A DNA stretch of 53,138 nt. Origin: Clostridia bacterium. GTDB lineage: Bacteria > Bacillota > Clostridia > Christensenellales > UBA1242. Position 1 is the first letter of the stretch; every line of letters starts with the position of its first letter. The position numbers and the translations under genes are program-made. Shown here in pieces: positions 9,397-19,000 of this stretch. The DNA lies in the NCBI GenBank assembly GCA_017621525.1, contig JAGASX010000010.1:1-53138 (forward strand), in the 5' to 3' direction. Below the pieces are notes generated by a model. It searched no databases. It saw only the letters and a program-made list of their open reading frames with translations, and was not told where the DNA came from.

Positions 9397-10833
9397 TTAA
9401 TCATCAAAAACATCAACGCTATCGATGTTTTCAATTGCTGTTTCTTTTATATCTTTCACGTCAATAGCCTCGCGTTTTTGCACGTTATGGCTTTTGTCGC
9501 CAAGATTGACAAATGTAGTATATTCGCCAATCCAGCGAAGTTTAACGGTGCCGGTGCTACCATTTCTGTGTTTTGCAATGATAAGTTCAATTGTGCCCGG
9601 CTCGTCAGGTTGTGGTGCGTCATTGTATTTTTCTGGGTTGTAAAGGAAAAGTACAATATCGGCGTCCTGTTCAATCGCACCCGAATCACGCAGGTCGGAA
9701 AGCATTGGTCTATGGTCTTGTCTGCTTTCAACGCCACGGGAAAGTTGGGAAAGAACAATGATTGGCACGTTAAGTTCTTTTGCAACTATTTTAAGGTTTC
9801 TTGAAATTTCACTTACTTCGTTTTGACGGTTTTGGTCTTTCTTGTTGCTACCAGATGACATAAGTTGAATATAGTCAATCATGATAAGGTCGATGTTGTC
9901 TTTTGCCTTTAATCTGCGACATTTTGAAAGCACATCGGCTGGCGTTGTAAGTGAAGAATCGTCAACATAAAGTCCACTTGCTTCAAGTTTTTTTGTTGCC
10001 TGCCAAATGCGTTTCCACTCTTCGGCGTCCATAGTGCCGTTAAGTGCTTTTGCCATGCTTACTTTTGCAAGTGAGCAAATTGCCCTTTGCATAAGTTGGT
10101 CGCGACTCATTTCAAGCGAGAAGATTGCACACTTTTTGCCATGCTCTACCGCCGCATTTACAAGAATGTTCATAGAAAATGAGGTTTTACCTACGCCGGG
10201 ACGGGCTGCAAGAAGAATAAGGTCGCTGTTTTGAAGTCCATTGGTGATTTTATCAAAGTCATGATAGCCGGTTGGAATACCTTTAAGCGAAGTAGGGTCT
10301 TTTGCAATTTGGTCAAACTTATCAATCACCCTTTTGATTGCACCTTGTGGTTTGCCCACGTGTTCAAGTGCAGAGCGTCCTTGCTTTTCGGCTATATCAA
10401 AAATTTCTTTTTCTGCAAATTGCAGACTTTTTTCTTTATCTTCGCTTTCATAGGCGTCTTGAATGATGCGTTGACCAGAGCCGATAAGTTTTCTTTTTAT
10501 GCTGTCTGATTTTACAATTTCGCAGTAATAAGCAAAGTTTACCGCAGATGGCACAACGTTTGTAAGTGTGGTTATGTAGCCAAGCCCGCCAACCTTATCA
10601 AGAATTTTTGATTTATCAAGTTGGTCGGAAAGTGTAACAAAATCCACAGGCATAGATTTTTGATATAACTTACACATGGTGTCAAAAATGCTTTGGTGTG
10701 CTTCCGAATAAAAATCTTCGGTTTTCATTTCACCCAAAATATCTGCTTGCAAATGGGTATCTATTAAAATACAGCCAAGTACAGCCTGTTCTGCCTCTAA
10801 GTTATGGGGCATAATTTTGTATTCTTGTGCCAC
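9397..10833 (-). CDS. dnaB: Replicative DNA helicase DnaB
   Basis: The hexameric helicase that unwinds DNA at the replication fork. The N-terminal primase-interaction domain begins NLEAEQAVLG. The RecA-like domain has Walker A ARPGVGKTS (about residues 208-216), Walker B LIMIDYIQLM, and the GTIELIIAKHRNG motif near the C-terminus. At 478 residues it is slightly longer than usual, through a variable tail. Translation starts at GTG, with AGGAGG overlapping the stop codon of the small membrane protein gene upstream. No rplI gene is adjacent. Confidence 0.95.
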   Translation of the reverse strand: MAQEYKIMPHNLEAEQAVLGCILIDTHLQADILGEMKTEDFYSEAHQSIFDTMCKLYQKSMPVDFVTLSDQLDKSKILDKVGGLGYITTLTNVVPSAVNFAYYCEIVKSDSIKRKLIGSGQRIIQDAYESEDKEKSLQFAEKEIFDIAEKQGRSALEHVGKPQGAIKRVIDKFDQIAKDPTSLKGIPTGYHDFDKITNGLQNSDLILLAARPGVGKTSFSMNILVNAAVEHGKKCAIFSLEMSRDQLMQRAICSLAKVSMAKALNGTMDAEEWKRIWQATKKLEASGLYVDDSSLTTPADVLSKCRRLKAKDNIDLIMIDYIQLMSSGSNKKDQNRQNEVSEISRNLKIVAKELNVPIIVLSQLSRGVESRQDHRPMLSDLRDSGAIEQDADIVLFLYNPEKYNDAPQPDEPGTIELIIAKHRNGSTGTVKLRWIGEYTTFVNLGDKSHNVQKREAIDVKDIKETAIENIDSVDVFDD

Positions 10834-10842
10834 AAACGCCTC

Positions 10843-11109
10843 CTATTTTTTTGTGAAAGGGTCTTGCTTGCCCTCTTTTTCAATTTTTTCTTTCTTTCTT
10901 TTATCAATTTTAGCACATATCAGTAGAAAAATCAAATATAAAAGTGTAGTCCAAACTATGATGATAAAAGCGCAAAGCACCTCGCTTACGCTGGTGTATT
11001 CATAAAGCAGAAATGCAAGAAAGGCATCAATTACAAGTGCAATCACAAGAAAAATGCACAATCTTTTGTATGTTTTTTTAAGGTCCCGACTTTCCTTTGG
11101 TTGCAACAT
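10843..11109 (-). CDS. Small two-helix membrane protein
   Basis: An 88-residue protein with two hydrophobic helices (about residues 17-36 and 42-64) joined by a short loop, and charged ends (MLQPKESRDLKK and KIDKRKKEKIEKEGK). No family is recognised. It sits between typA and dnaB in one operon; its stop codon lies inside the dnaB ribosome binding site, which favours coupled expression. Confidence 0.65.
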   Translation of the reverse strand: MLQPKESRDLKKTYKRLCIFLVIALVIDAFLAFLLYEYTSVSEVLCAFIIIVWTTLLYLIFLLICAKIDKRKKEKIEKEGKQDPFTKK

Positions 11110-11124
11110 GATTTGCCCCTCCTT

Positions 11125-12957
11125 TTAAATTTCTCCGCGAAGAATTTTACCGCGTTCTCTGTTTCTCATGTTATGGTCAAGTATGATTTTGCGAATACGC
11201 AGGCTTTTTGGTGTAACTTCCAAAATTTCATCGTCTGCCAAAAATTCTATATCATCTTCAAGGCTCATTTTGCGAGGTGGTGTAAGACGAAGTGCATCGT
11301 CAGAGCCAGACGCTCGGCAGTTTGACAGGTGTTTTTTCTTGCAAACGTTTACAACAATGTCGTCGCCTTTTGGGTTGGAGCCAACAACCATGCCCGCATA
11401 AACAGGCACGCCGGCGCCAATGAAAAGGTCGCCACGCTCTTGAGCATTGAAAAGTCCGTAAACAATCGCCTCGCCATTTTCATGTGCGATAAGTGAGCCA
11501 TAATCTCTGCGTTTAATTTCCCCTTTCCAAGGCTCATATCCATAGAAAAGCGAATTGATTACGCCCTCACCTTTGGTATCGGTAAGAAGTTCACTTTTAA
11601 AACCAAAAAGTCCGCGAGATGGAATAAGAAATTCCATTTTCATACGACTGCCATGTGGTGTCATTTGCACAAGTTCACCCTTACGAACACCCATTTTTTG
11701 CATAACCACGCCGGTACAATCTTCTGGTACGTCAAGGATAAGCCTATCAATAGGTTCACATTTTACGCCGTCAATTTCTTTAAGAAGAACTTTTGGCATT
11801 GAAACTTGAAATTCATAGCCATCACGACGCATATTTTCAATTAAAATTGAAAGGTGCATTTCACCGCGTCCGCTTACCTTAAATTTTTCGGCGGTGTCGC
11901 CGTCTTCCACTTTAAGGGAAAGGTCTTTGACTGCCTCTTTGTAAAGTCTGTCGCGAATATGGCGAGAGGTAACAAATTTGCCCTCTTTGCCGGCAAATGG
12001 GCTGTCATTTACCATAAATGTCATTTCAACACTTGGCTCTGCAATTTTTACAAATTCAACAGGTTCTGGGCTGATACTATCGCAAATGGTATCGCCAATT
12101 TGCACGCCTTCAAGCCCTGCAACGCAAACAATTTCACCAATTGATGCACGCTCTACCGGCACTTTTTTAAGTCCCTCAAAAACAAACAAACTTACAACCT
12201 TTGACCTTACAACCTTTGATGCATCATGGAAGTTGCAAAGGGTTACGCTTTGCCCAACGGCAAGAGAGCCTCTGCTGATTTTACCAACGGCAAGTTTGCC
12301 AACGTATTCATTATGTTCGGCAGAAGATACAAGCATTTGGCAAGGCTTATCCTCTTCGCCCTCTGGTGCTGGGATATATTCTACAATCTTTTTGAAAAGT
12401 GGCACCATGTCTGTACCTTTTGTGTCTTTATCTTCGCTTGCAATACCCGCGCGGGCAGATGCAAAAATGAATGGAGAGTTAAGTTGCTCTTCATTTGCGT
12501 CAAGGTCAAGGAAAAGTTCAAGCACTTCATCAATAACTTCGCCAACGCGGGCGTCTGGTCTGTCAATTTTGTTGACAACAACAATCACTTTAAGTTCAAG
12601 TGCAAGTGCCCTTTCAAGAACAAATCTTGTTTGAGGCATTGGCCCTTCATAAGCGTCAACAACAAGAAGAACGCCGTCAACCATTTTAAGTACGCGTTCC
12701 ACCTCGCCACCGAAATCGGCGTGCCCTGGCGTATCAATGATGTTGATTTTTGTATCTTCAAACATACAAGAGCAGTTTTTTGACAAAATTGTGATACCTC
12801 TTTCCCTTTCAAGGGCGTTGGAGTCCATCACTCTGTCTTCAACAACTTGGTTGTCCCTAAAAACACTGCCTTGTTTAAGCAGTTCATTTACAAGTGAAGT
12901 TTTGCCATGGTCTACATGGGCGATGATTGCAATATTTCTTATTTTCTCGTTTTTCAT
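11125..12957 (-). CDS. typA: Ribosome-associated GTPase TypA/BipA
   Basis: A 610-residue translational GTPase of the EF-G family that binds 70S ribosomes and supports ribosome assembly and stress growth. It shows G1 AHVDHGKT (residues 13-20), RERGITI, DTPGHADFGGEVER (G3), NKIDRPDAR (G4) and the TypA-specific C-terminal domain with KGEL, HGSRMKMEF and PSRGLFGF. The RBS AGAGG precedes the ATG. It is the first gene of the minus-strand operon running to gltX and has its own promoter upstream. Confidence 0.95.
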   Translation of the reverse strand: MKNEKIRNIAIIAHVDHGKTSLVNELLKQGSVFRDNQVVEDRVMDSNALERERGITILSKNCSCMFEDTKINIIDTPGHADFGGEVERVLKMVDGVLLVVDAYEGPMPQTRFVLERALALELKVIVVVNKIDRPDARVGEVIDEVLELFLDLDANEEQLNSPFIFASARAGIASEDKDTKGTDMVPLFKKIVEYIPAPEGEEDKPCQMLVSSAEHNEYVGKLAVGKISRGSLAVGQSVTLCNFHDASKVVRSKVVSLFVFEGLKKVPVERASIGEIVCVAGLEGVQIGDTICDSISPEPVEFVKIAEPSVEMTFMVNDSPFAGKEGKFVTSRHIRDRLYKEAVKDLSLKVEDGDTAEKFKVSGRGEMHLSILIENMRRDGYEFQVSMPKVLLKEIDGVKCEPIDRLILDVPEDCTGVVMQKMGVRKGELVQMTPHGSRMKMEFLIPSRGLFGFKSELLTDTKGEGVINSLFYGYEPWKGEIKRRDYGSLIAHENGEAIVYGLFNAQERGDLFIGAGVPVYAGMVVGSNPKGDDIVVNVCKKKHLSNCRASGSDDALRLTPPRKMSLEDDIEFLADDEILEVTPKSLRIRKIILDHNMRNRERGKILRGEI

Positions 12958-12986
12958 AATAACCTCTTTATTTTATTAGCGTAATA

Positions 12987-13015
12987 ATAGTACCACAAAA
13001 GGCGACAAATTTCAA
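12987..13015 (-). promoter_or_regulatory. Promoter of the typA operon
   Basis: On the minus strand, a TTGAAA -35 (13010-13015) and a TACTAT -10 (12987-12992, preceded by TGTGG) are separated by exactly 17 bp, about 25 nt before the typA ribosome binding site. Confidence 0.7.
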
Positions 13016-13096
13016 GGATAACAAGTAAAAAATATTGCCATTATATAAATTTATTAAATATATTTTTAAGAATAAGGCCTTAAAAACAATTTATAT

Positions 13097-13127
13097 CAAA
13101 AAAAACAGTAGGCAACCCCACTGAATT
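13097..13127 (-). terminator. Terminator of the XRE gene
   Basis: A hairpin with CAGT and ACTG arms, one mismatch and a short loop is followed on the minus strand by a run of eight T. It lies just after the stop of the XRE gene. Confidence 0.65.
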
Positions 13128-13128
13128 T

Positions 13129-13446
13129 TTATTTCAATTTTTTCATTAAATCTATGATTGTTTGTTTTGCATCTGCCGACAAACTATTATATAAATCTAA
13201 AACATTTTTATCTTCTTTATTATATTGGTCGCCCATATAAAAGAAATCTTGTGGGGTAACATCTACAATGTCTAAAAAATCAAGCAATGTACTAACTTTC
13301 AATTCGACACTTTTATTTTCTATTCTTTTCATAAATTGTTCACTATAACCAAGTCTTAAACTTGTTTCCCTTGCCGATAAATTTGCCTTTGTTCTAAAAT
13401 ATCCAATTCTGTGGATAATTTCGTTATAATCAATTTTCTTTTCCAT
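13129..13446 (-). CDS. XRE-family helix-turn-helix regulator
   Basis: A 105-residue DNA-binding protein. The N-terminal HTH (about residues 9-62) has the Cro/C1 pattern: RTKANLSARETSLRLG, then YSEQFMKRIENK as recognition helix, then LLDFLDIVDVTPQDFF. The C-terminus is a short helix that may dimerise. The RBS GGAG lies 9 nt before the ATG. It is divergent from the SLOG-like gene and may control the shared intergenic region; the target operator was not identified. Confidence 0.85.
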   Translation of the reverse strand: MEKKIDYNEIIHRIGYFRTKANLSARETSLRLGYSEQFMKRIENKSVELKVSTLLDFLDIVDVTPQDFFYMGDQYNKEDKNVLDLYNSLSADAKQTIIDLMKKLK

Positions 13447-13557
13447 ATTTTATTCTCCAATACTTGATATTTATATTTTATCTAATATTGGAATTTATAA
13501 TCTTGCAGACAATGACCCCAAGATTACAAAAAATACTCAAAGTCCGACACTGTATGT

Positions 13558-13586
13558 TTGACAAATGACCAAATTTATCATATAAT
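13558..13586 (+). promoter_or_regulatory. Promoter of the SLOG-like gene
   Basis: TTGACA (13558-13563) and TATAAT (13581-13586) with a 17-bp spacer, a full consensus vegetative promoter. GGAGG follows before the TTG start. Confidence 0.85.
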
Positions 13587-13623
13587 GGTTGAAAATCAAT
13601 CATAGAGTGGAGGTTATCACGCA

Positions 13624-14184
13624 TTGTCAGACATTAAGTGTTCATTCTTCGGTCATAGAAAAATTGAGGTTACCGAAGAACTTAAAAATAGGGTAACTGA
13701 AATTGTTGAAAATTTGATTGTACAACACAATGTGCAAACTTTTTTGTTTGGAAGTCGCAGTAATTTTGATACCCTTTGCCATTTGGTGGTAACTGAATTG
13801 AAAGAAAAATATGTTGATATAAAAAGGGTGTGTTACACCTGCCGTCATGAAACCTGCGTTTTGGAAAGTGAGCGGGTTGAATGTGAGCGAATTTACGGGA
13901 GCATTTACAAGCGAGAGGTGCATTTATTGGGCGTTGAAGAAGAGCGAGAGCATAAAACAAAATACACCTCAGCCAAGGCAAGTTATGTAGAGCGAAACCA
14001 AGCAATGATTTGCGACAGCGATTTTTGCGTTTTTTATTATGATGAAAATTATCAGCCGGAAATGAGGCGATATTGCAAAAGAAGTGTTTTTTATCAGCCC
14101 AAAAGTGGCACGGCGCTTGCATATAAATTTGCAATGGGCAAAAGAAAGGTTGTGATAAATTTGTTTGAAACAAAAAAGAGTTGA
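13624..14184 (+). CDS. SLOG-like domain protein (YpsA/DUF1273-related)
   Basis: A 186-residue protein with the features of the SLOG Rossmann-like superfamily: an N-terminal CSFFGHRKI strand-loop, a FLFGSRSNFDTLCHLVV segment, and a C-terminal PKSGTALAYKFAMGKRKVVI segment that resembles the nucleotide-binding SGT loop of YpsA/DUF1273 proteins. SLOG proteins bind or process nucleotide ligands, and some sense signals in defence systems; this one's ligand is unknown. Translation likely starts at TTG 10 nt after GGAGG. It has a consensus promoter and stands divergent from an XRE gene. Confidence 0.65.
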   Translation: MSDIKCSFFGHRKIEVTEELKNRVTEIVENLIVQHNVQTFLFGSRSNFDTLCHLVVTELKEKYVDIKRVCYTCRHETCVLESERVECERIYGSIYKREVHLLGVEEEREHKTKYTSAKASYVERNQAMICDSDFCVFYYDENYQPEMRRYCKRSVFYQPKSGTALAYKFAMGKRKVVINLFETKKS

Positions 14185-14208
14185 TTTTTCAACTCTTTTT
14201 AAATTTCT
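14172..14208. terminator. Bidirectional terminator between convergent genes
   Basis: Arms AAAGAGTTGA and TCAACTCTTT enclose a T-rich loop, flanked by A- and T-tracts, between the convergent SLOG-like gene and the 304-residue exported protein gene. Confidence 0.75.
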
Positions 14209-15113
14209 TCAACTTGTTTTGTTTTGCTTTTGTTGACTTTATCTTTAATTTTGATAACTGCAATTGCCACGCCCATTCCCACAAGTGGAAGTCCTATACC
14301 AAACGCATACCAAACGCCTCTGTTTGGTTGCAAAAGCGACCTTGTGGTAACAAATGAAGGGTTTATGCTTGCAAAGCGTTCTCCCCACGCATGGTGATAT
14401 AAGCCAACTGCGTCGGTATACTGAATTTCTGCGTTTGTTTTTATCTTTTTTGAAGGGGTTGCATAATCGAAAATAAATTCTGGGTCATAATTTTGCATTT
14501 TATCTGCAATTGAAAGTCCACTGCAAGCGGTGATATACAAATTAAGATAGTACCTTGCAAGGTTCATCTCGCCCAATGGCGTTTGCATAACTTCAGCAAA
14601 TGGAAAAACCGTGCTTACAATTTGTTGCTGATAAAAAATGTTTTTATCTGCCTTACGCTGGTCGGTTTCTTTTGCATTGTAGAAGTTGTAAACTTCTGCA
14701 TTTTTGAAGAAGAATTTAAAATTTACGCAGTCGGCTTTTTGGTCATAAATTGGTGTTGTAAGGGTGATATTGTCGGCAGGCTTAAACTGTTCTGTTGGGT
14801 TTAAGGCATATATATTTTCAATTTCTTCGCGTTTTTCTTGATAAACCTTTTGAAGCATTGTTTGAATTTGCACGCGATACAAAGCCTTTTCATTTTCATC
14901 TGCCAAGTTACGTTTTTGGGTGTTTAAGCCAAATTCAAGTGCCCAAGCAACCTTGCCGTCCGCTTGATTTTCAACAGATATAAGAATATAATCACCGCGA
15001 TATGCACTTGCTGCCTCTGCCTTTGTTTTTGCAGGTGCACAAAACGGCAAAACAACAAGCAACAGCATAACCGCAATTATAGAAAATATTGTAAATTTTT
15101 TGCTAACTTTCAT
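14199..15113 (-). CDS. Membrane-anchored exported protein, paralogue 2
   Basis: A 304-residue protein with an N-terminal signal segment (about residues 8-30) and a C-terminal transmembrane helix in VWYAFGIGLPLVGMGVAIAV followed by a Lys-rich tail; the bulk should face outside. It is a paralogue of the neighbouring 288-residue protein. Shared features include YRGDYILISVENQADGKV near the start, the DPEFIFDYATPSKK block, a LYHHAWGE motif and the identical C-terminal anchor pattern. No known family. It probably follows the giant lipoprotein gene in one transcription unit. Confidence 0.7.
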   Translation of the reverse strand: MKVSKKFTIFSIIAVMLLLVVLPFCAPAKTKAEAASAYRGDYILISVENQADGKVAWALEFGLNTQKRNLADENEKALYRVQIQTMLQKVYQEKREEIENIYALNPTEQFKPADNITLTTPIYDQKADCVNFKFFFKNAEVYNFYNAKETDQRKADKNIFYQQQIVSTVFPFAEVMQTPLGEMNLARYYLNLYITACSGLSIADKMQNYDPEFIFDYATPSKKIKTNAEIQYTDAVGLYHHAWGERFASINPSFVTTRSLLQPNRGVWYAFGIGLPLVGMGVAIAVIKIKDKVNKSKTKQVEEI

Positions 15114-15185
15114 TTTTCCTCTTTTTATATGTGTGATTTTATCAAATTATCTCCCTTTTTGCAAGCAAATATCGTTTGGTTAGCC

Positions 15186-16052
15186 TTATTTCTTTAATTT
15201 AATTTCTTTATATTTTATAACTGCAATTGTTATCCCCATGCCCAAAAGTGGCAGGGCTGTTGCAAAGGCAATCCAAACGCCCTTGTTTATGTTGTAGTAG
15301 TATAGGCAAATTTTTCCCGCCTTTTGGCAGTCGGTTTCCGCCCAAACATGGTGATAATGGTGGTTTTTGTCGGCAAACTTTGCGTTGGCATTGGAGCGAA
15401 GTTTTTTATTAAAAGAAGAATAGTCATAAACAAAAGTTGGGTTGTATTCTGCCATTATTGTTTTTTCAAAAGAAAGTCCAACCGCCGAGGAAAGGTACAT
15501 TTGTTTGTATCTTTCCCCCGCCGTGATTGTTTGGCTTTCCCCCACTTTAACCTCTGCCGAAAAAGGAAAAAGTCCCTCGCTTGCAATTTTGTTAAGAAAA
15601 ATGTTGCGTTTATTCTTTGCTGTCTGTCCGCCTTTTGTTTGATGATAGTAATTCCATGCACCCGCACTTGTGAATATTATTTGAAAGCCTATCATATCCA
15701 AATCGTTATTTACTGCAACCGGCGACAGCACAACCCCTTGATTTATTTTATATTCTCCAATTGGGTTTTGAAGATAGGCATGGGCAAAAGAGAAAAGAAA
15801 TTCATTTCTTATCGTTTCAACCTGCTTTTTTAAGTTGTTTTTAAAATTTATCTCTTCTTTTATTGATGAAGATATATTGTTTATTCTTTTTGAATTTATT
15901 GAAAAGTATACCCCTTGCGTTGTGCGTCCGTTTGATGAGGTGTCAAGGGAAAGAATTATAAAATCATCGGTGCTTTTAAGTGGCTTTGGTGCAAAGCCAA
16001 ACAAAAAAGAAAGAGAGAATATTGCCATTGCCAATATGAAAAATCTTTTCAT
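15186..16052 (-). CDS. Membrane-anchored exported protein, paralogue 1
   Basis: A 288-residue protein with an N-terminal signal (MKRFFILAMAIFSLSFLFGF) and a C-terminal anchor (FATALPLLGMGITIAVIKYK). It shares the NPTFVYDYSSFNKK block, an HYHHVWAE motif and the anchor with the gene 72 nt downstream, so the pair arose by duplication. The HH-x-W-x-E motif is the best candidate for a functional site. It starts 35 nt after the giant lipoprotein gene on the same strand. Function unknown. Confidence 0.7.
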   Translation of the reverse strand: MKRFFILAMAIFSLSFLFGFAPKPLKSTDDFIILSLDTSSNGRTTQGVYFSINSKRINNISSSIKEEINFKNNLKKQVETIRNEFLFSFAHAYLQNPIGEYKINQGVVLSPVAVNNDLDMIGFQIIFTSAGAWNYYHQTKGGQTAKNKRNIFLNKIASEGLFPFSAEVKVGESQTITAGERYKQMYLSSAVGLSFEKTIMAEYNPTFVYDYSSFNKKLRSNANAKFADKNHHYHHVWAETDCQKAGKICLYYYNINKGVWIAFATALPLLGMGITIAVIKYKEIKLKK

Positions 16053-16087
16053 ATCAGTAGGATATTCTCTCCCCTTTTTAAGTATGC

Positions 16088-19000
16088 TTACGCTTTTGCA
16101 ATTGACGCCTTAAAGCCTTCGCCAGATGTTGCAATTTTAAGCACATAGCTGTTAGGGCAATTTATTGACTGCGCTGAAAGAGCAAGTGTTGTAATCAGCG
16201 AGTGTGTGCCCGATGAGGCTGTTGCATAGTTGCTTCCCAAACTTGTAGGTTTGCTTGTGCAAGATTTTGCAATTGGCTGTCCTGCAACCGTTTCAACAAG
16301 GGTGTTGATTGTGCCACCGCTTATAACATAAGCGATACCACCAAAGTTGAGTGTGCCATAACTTGAAGCGTTTTCAATGGTGCCGTTGTTGTAAAGGTAT
16401 TCAAGCACGCCATTGTTGCTTGCAACAGTTATTCCCGCATAGTAGCCGGTGAATGTTGTAACACCTGCACCGCGAGCATTAAGTTTTAAGTTGCCGTCAT
16501 TGCCCGAAGTTGAAATTTTACCAGCGTTTGAAATGGTTATACCTGCAAGGTAAACAAGGTTGTTGTTTACGCTTACGGTAACTTGTTTTTCACCCTGACA
16601 GAAGCAGTTTGAAATTACGCCATAAGCACTTGTAATGTTGCCGTTGTAAGCACAAATTCCACCGAAACCAAAGTTGAGTGAAAGTTGTTGTGCCATAGAG
16701 TAAGCAAATGTTGCCGAGTTTGTACAGCCTGTTATATTGCCATAGTTTACGCCAACAATTCCGCCCACAAACACGTTGTTTTCACCCTTTCCACCAAGGT
16801 TTTTAACTGTAAACTCTGTTACGTTTACATTTGAAATTTCACCAAAGTTGTACATTGCAATTGGGCTGAACATTATGAATGAGTCAAACATATTGTTATA
16901 AGCAATTGTATAGTCAATATACATATTCTTAATTTCCGCCACCGCTGAAAGTGAATGGAAGATTGAAGAGTATTGGGTGAAATTTAAACTGCTTATGCCA
17001 ACAAGTGCACCCTCAAAAGGTGTATCGAGGTTGGCAACAATTGATGAGGTGATAGTAAGTTTGTATCCACTTCCGTCAAGAGAGCCATAGAACTCTTTGA
17101 TGATTGGTTTAAGCGTGCCGTCAACAGTTGTGTAAAGGTTTGCAAGGTTGATTGTAACATTATCACCAAGTGCGAAATAGAATTTTTTATCTATTGTGTT
17201 GCGTTTTTCAATGTTGATGAAGTCTGTTTCATTTAAGATAAGATATGGGTTTGCCTTTGTTCCATTACCGCCAGAGTAAAGCAGATATGAAATTTCTTCG
17301 CCCTCATAAACCAATCTATCACTGAATGAATACATTTGGTTTGTGCCTTGTGATTTAACCCTTGCACGAATTTCAAAGCCACCGCTTGAAATAAGTCCGC
17401 GATTGTGAGGCATATAGTAGTTTGTTGATACAATTTCTGTTTCTTGTTTGCCAGACACGTAAAGGCTTACGTAGTATTCATATTCCTCTGTGCGTCCGTC
17501 TGCCCAACTCCATTCAAATCGCATTGCTTGTGAGTTCCAACTTACCTGCAAGCCATCTATGCTTGTTTGGTTAAGGGCAAGGATTGTTGTGTCGCTGTAA
17601 AGCAATTTTTTAGGGTTAAGCGTTGTGCCGTCTTGGGCATCTTGCGCCTGAATTGAAAGTATGGTAAGTGTGCTGTAAAGTTCAAAACGCTTGATTGGTG
17701 ATGATGATGTAAGTTCTTCTGTGTAAACTGCATCATCGCCGGCAAGCATATATTGAATGGTTACTTTATAGCAACTGAAATCGTTTGCGATTGAAATTCT
17801 TTCAAAGTATTTTGTGAAGTTAAGGTACGTTCTTTCGCCAACCAATTCAACATCATAATATTCTTCTGTAACTTGTGGCAATTTGTATACATCATTTATC
17901 ACAAGTGGAACAGAAGTTATCTGCGAGCGTCCATAAATTGTGATATAGAATGAAATGGTATCCATTGCCATACTGAACAGGCCCTCGCTTGGTACAACAG
18001 AGCAGTAAACATAATTTTCCTGTCCAAGTTCGGTTGAAGTTGAGAATGTGATTGTACCATACACCTGTTCTGTGATTGTACCGCCACCATAGCCATATTT
18101 TGCAGTAATTGAAATTCTGCTTGCGGTATGCTGTGCAATTTTGTTGCTTTCATCTTCTTCGCCCTCATCACCGCAGATAAGTGGGCCTCTCATTCTTCCG
18201 CCAATGCTATCTTCATAATAGAAAAGTGATTTATCTATTACAAACTGCAATGCGCCATTCATAACGCCGTTGCTTTCGCTTGCAAGGAATGGGGCTTTTG
18301 TTCTTGTCATAATTGGGCTTGTTACGGTAAGGCTTCGTAGAGCGTGCTGTCCGTAATCGGCAGATGGGTACTCGCTGTTTGGCCCAAAGTATACAGAGTC
18401 TGCCAAAAGAAGATATGTGCCTTCAAGTGTTTGAATTGCATTTGCTGTGTCTTTATCGGCACGAAGTGCACCCAAAACTGTTACGCTGATTGTGAAGTAT
18501 TCATAATCGGCAGAGATAAATTGTGAACCTACAATTTGTGCAAAACTTTGAACTTCGCTTGCGTACATTCTTTCGCTGTAAAGAGTTTCTTCATGAAGTT
18601 CCATAAGTGTGTTGCCGTTTTCATCTAAGTTGTCAAATCCGTAATAGCGGACAAGAATTTCATAAACGATATTGCCTGAAAGGTGATTGAAGTCTTTGTC
18701 GGTTACCATATCTATACCCACGCATCTATCGTCAAGGTAGAAGTCGCCACCATACAAGCCGATTGAGTTGATTGATGGAAGCATTTTTGCCTCTATCACC
18801 GATACTGACGAAGAAAGTACTGGGCGAGTTTCGCTGAACACAAGCAAAATGTCGCCTTGGCTTACAGCCTCGTCGCTTACAGTGAATGTTCCGCTGTTTC
18901 CTGAAAGGTATGCATAGAATTCTTCAGCCATAAGTTCTGATGGGTAAATTACCTCATCATATCCGTTTACAGAGCCTACAATATAAGGCACTACGCTGTC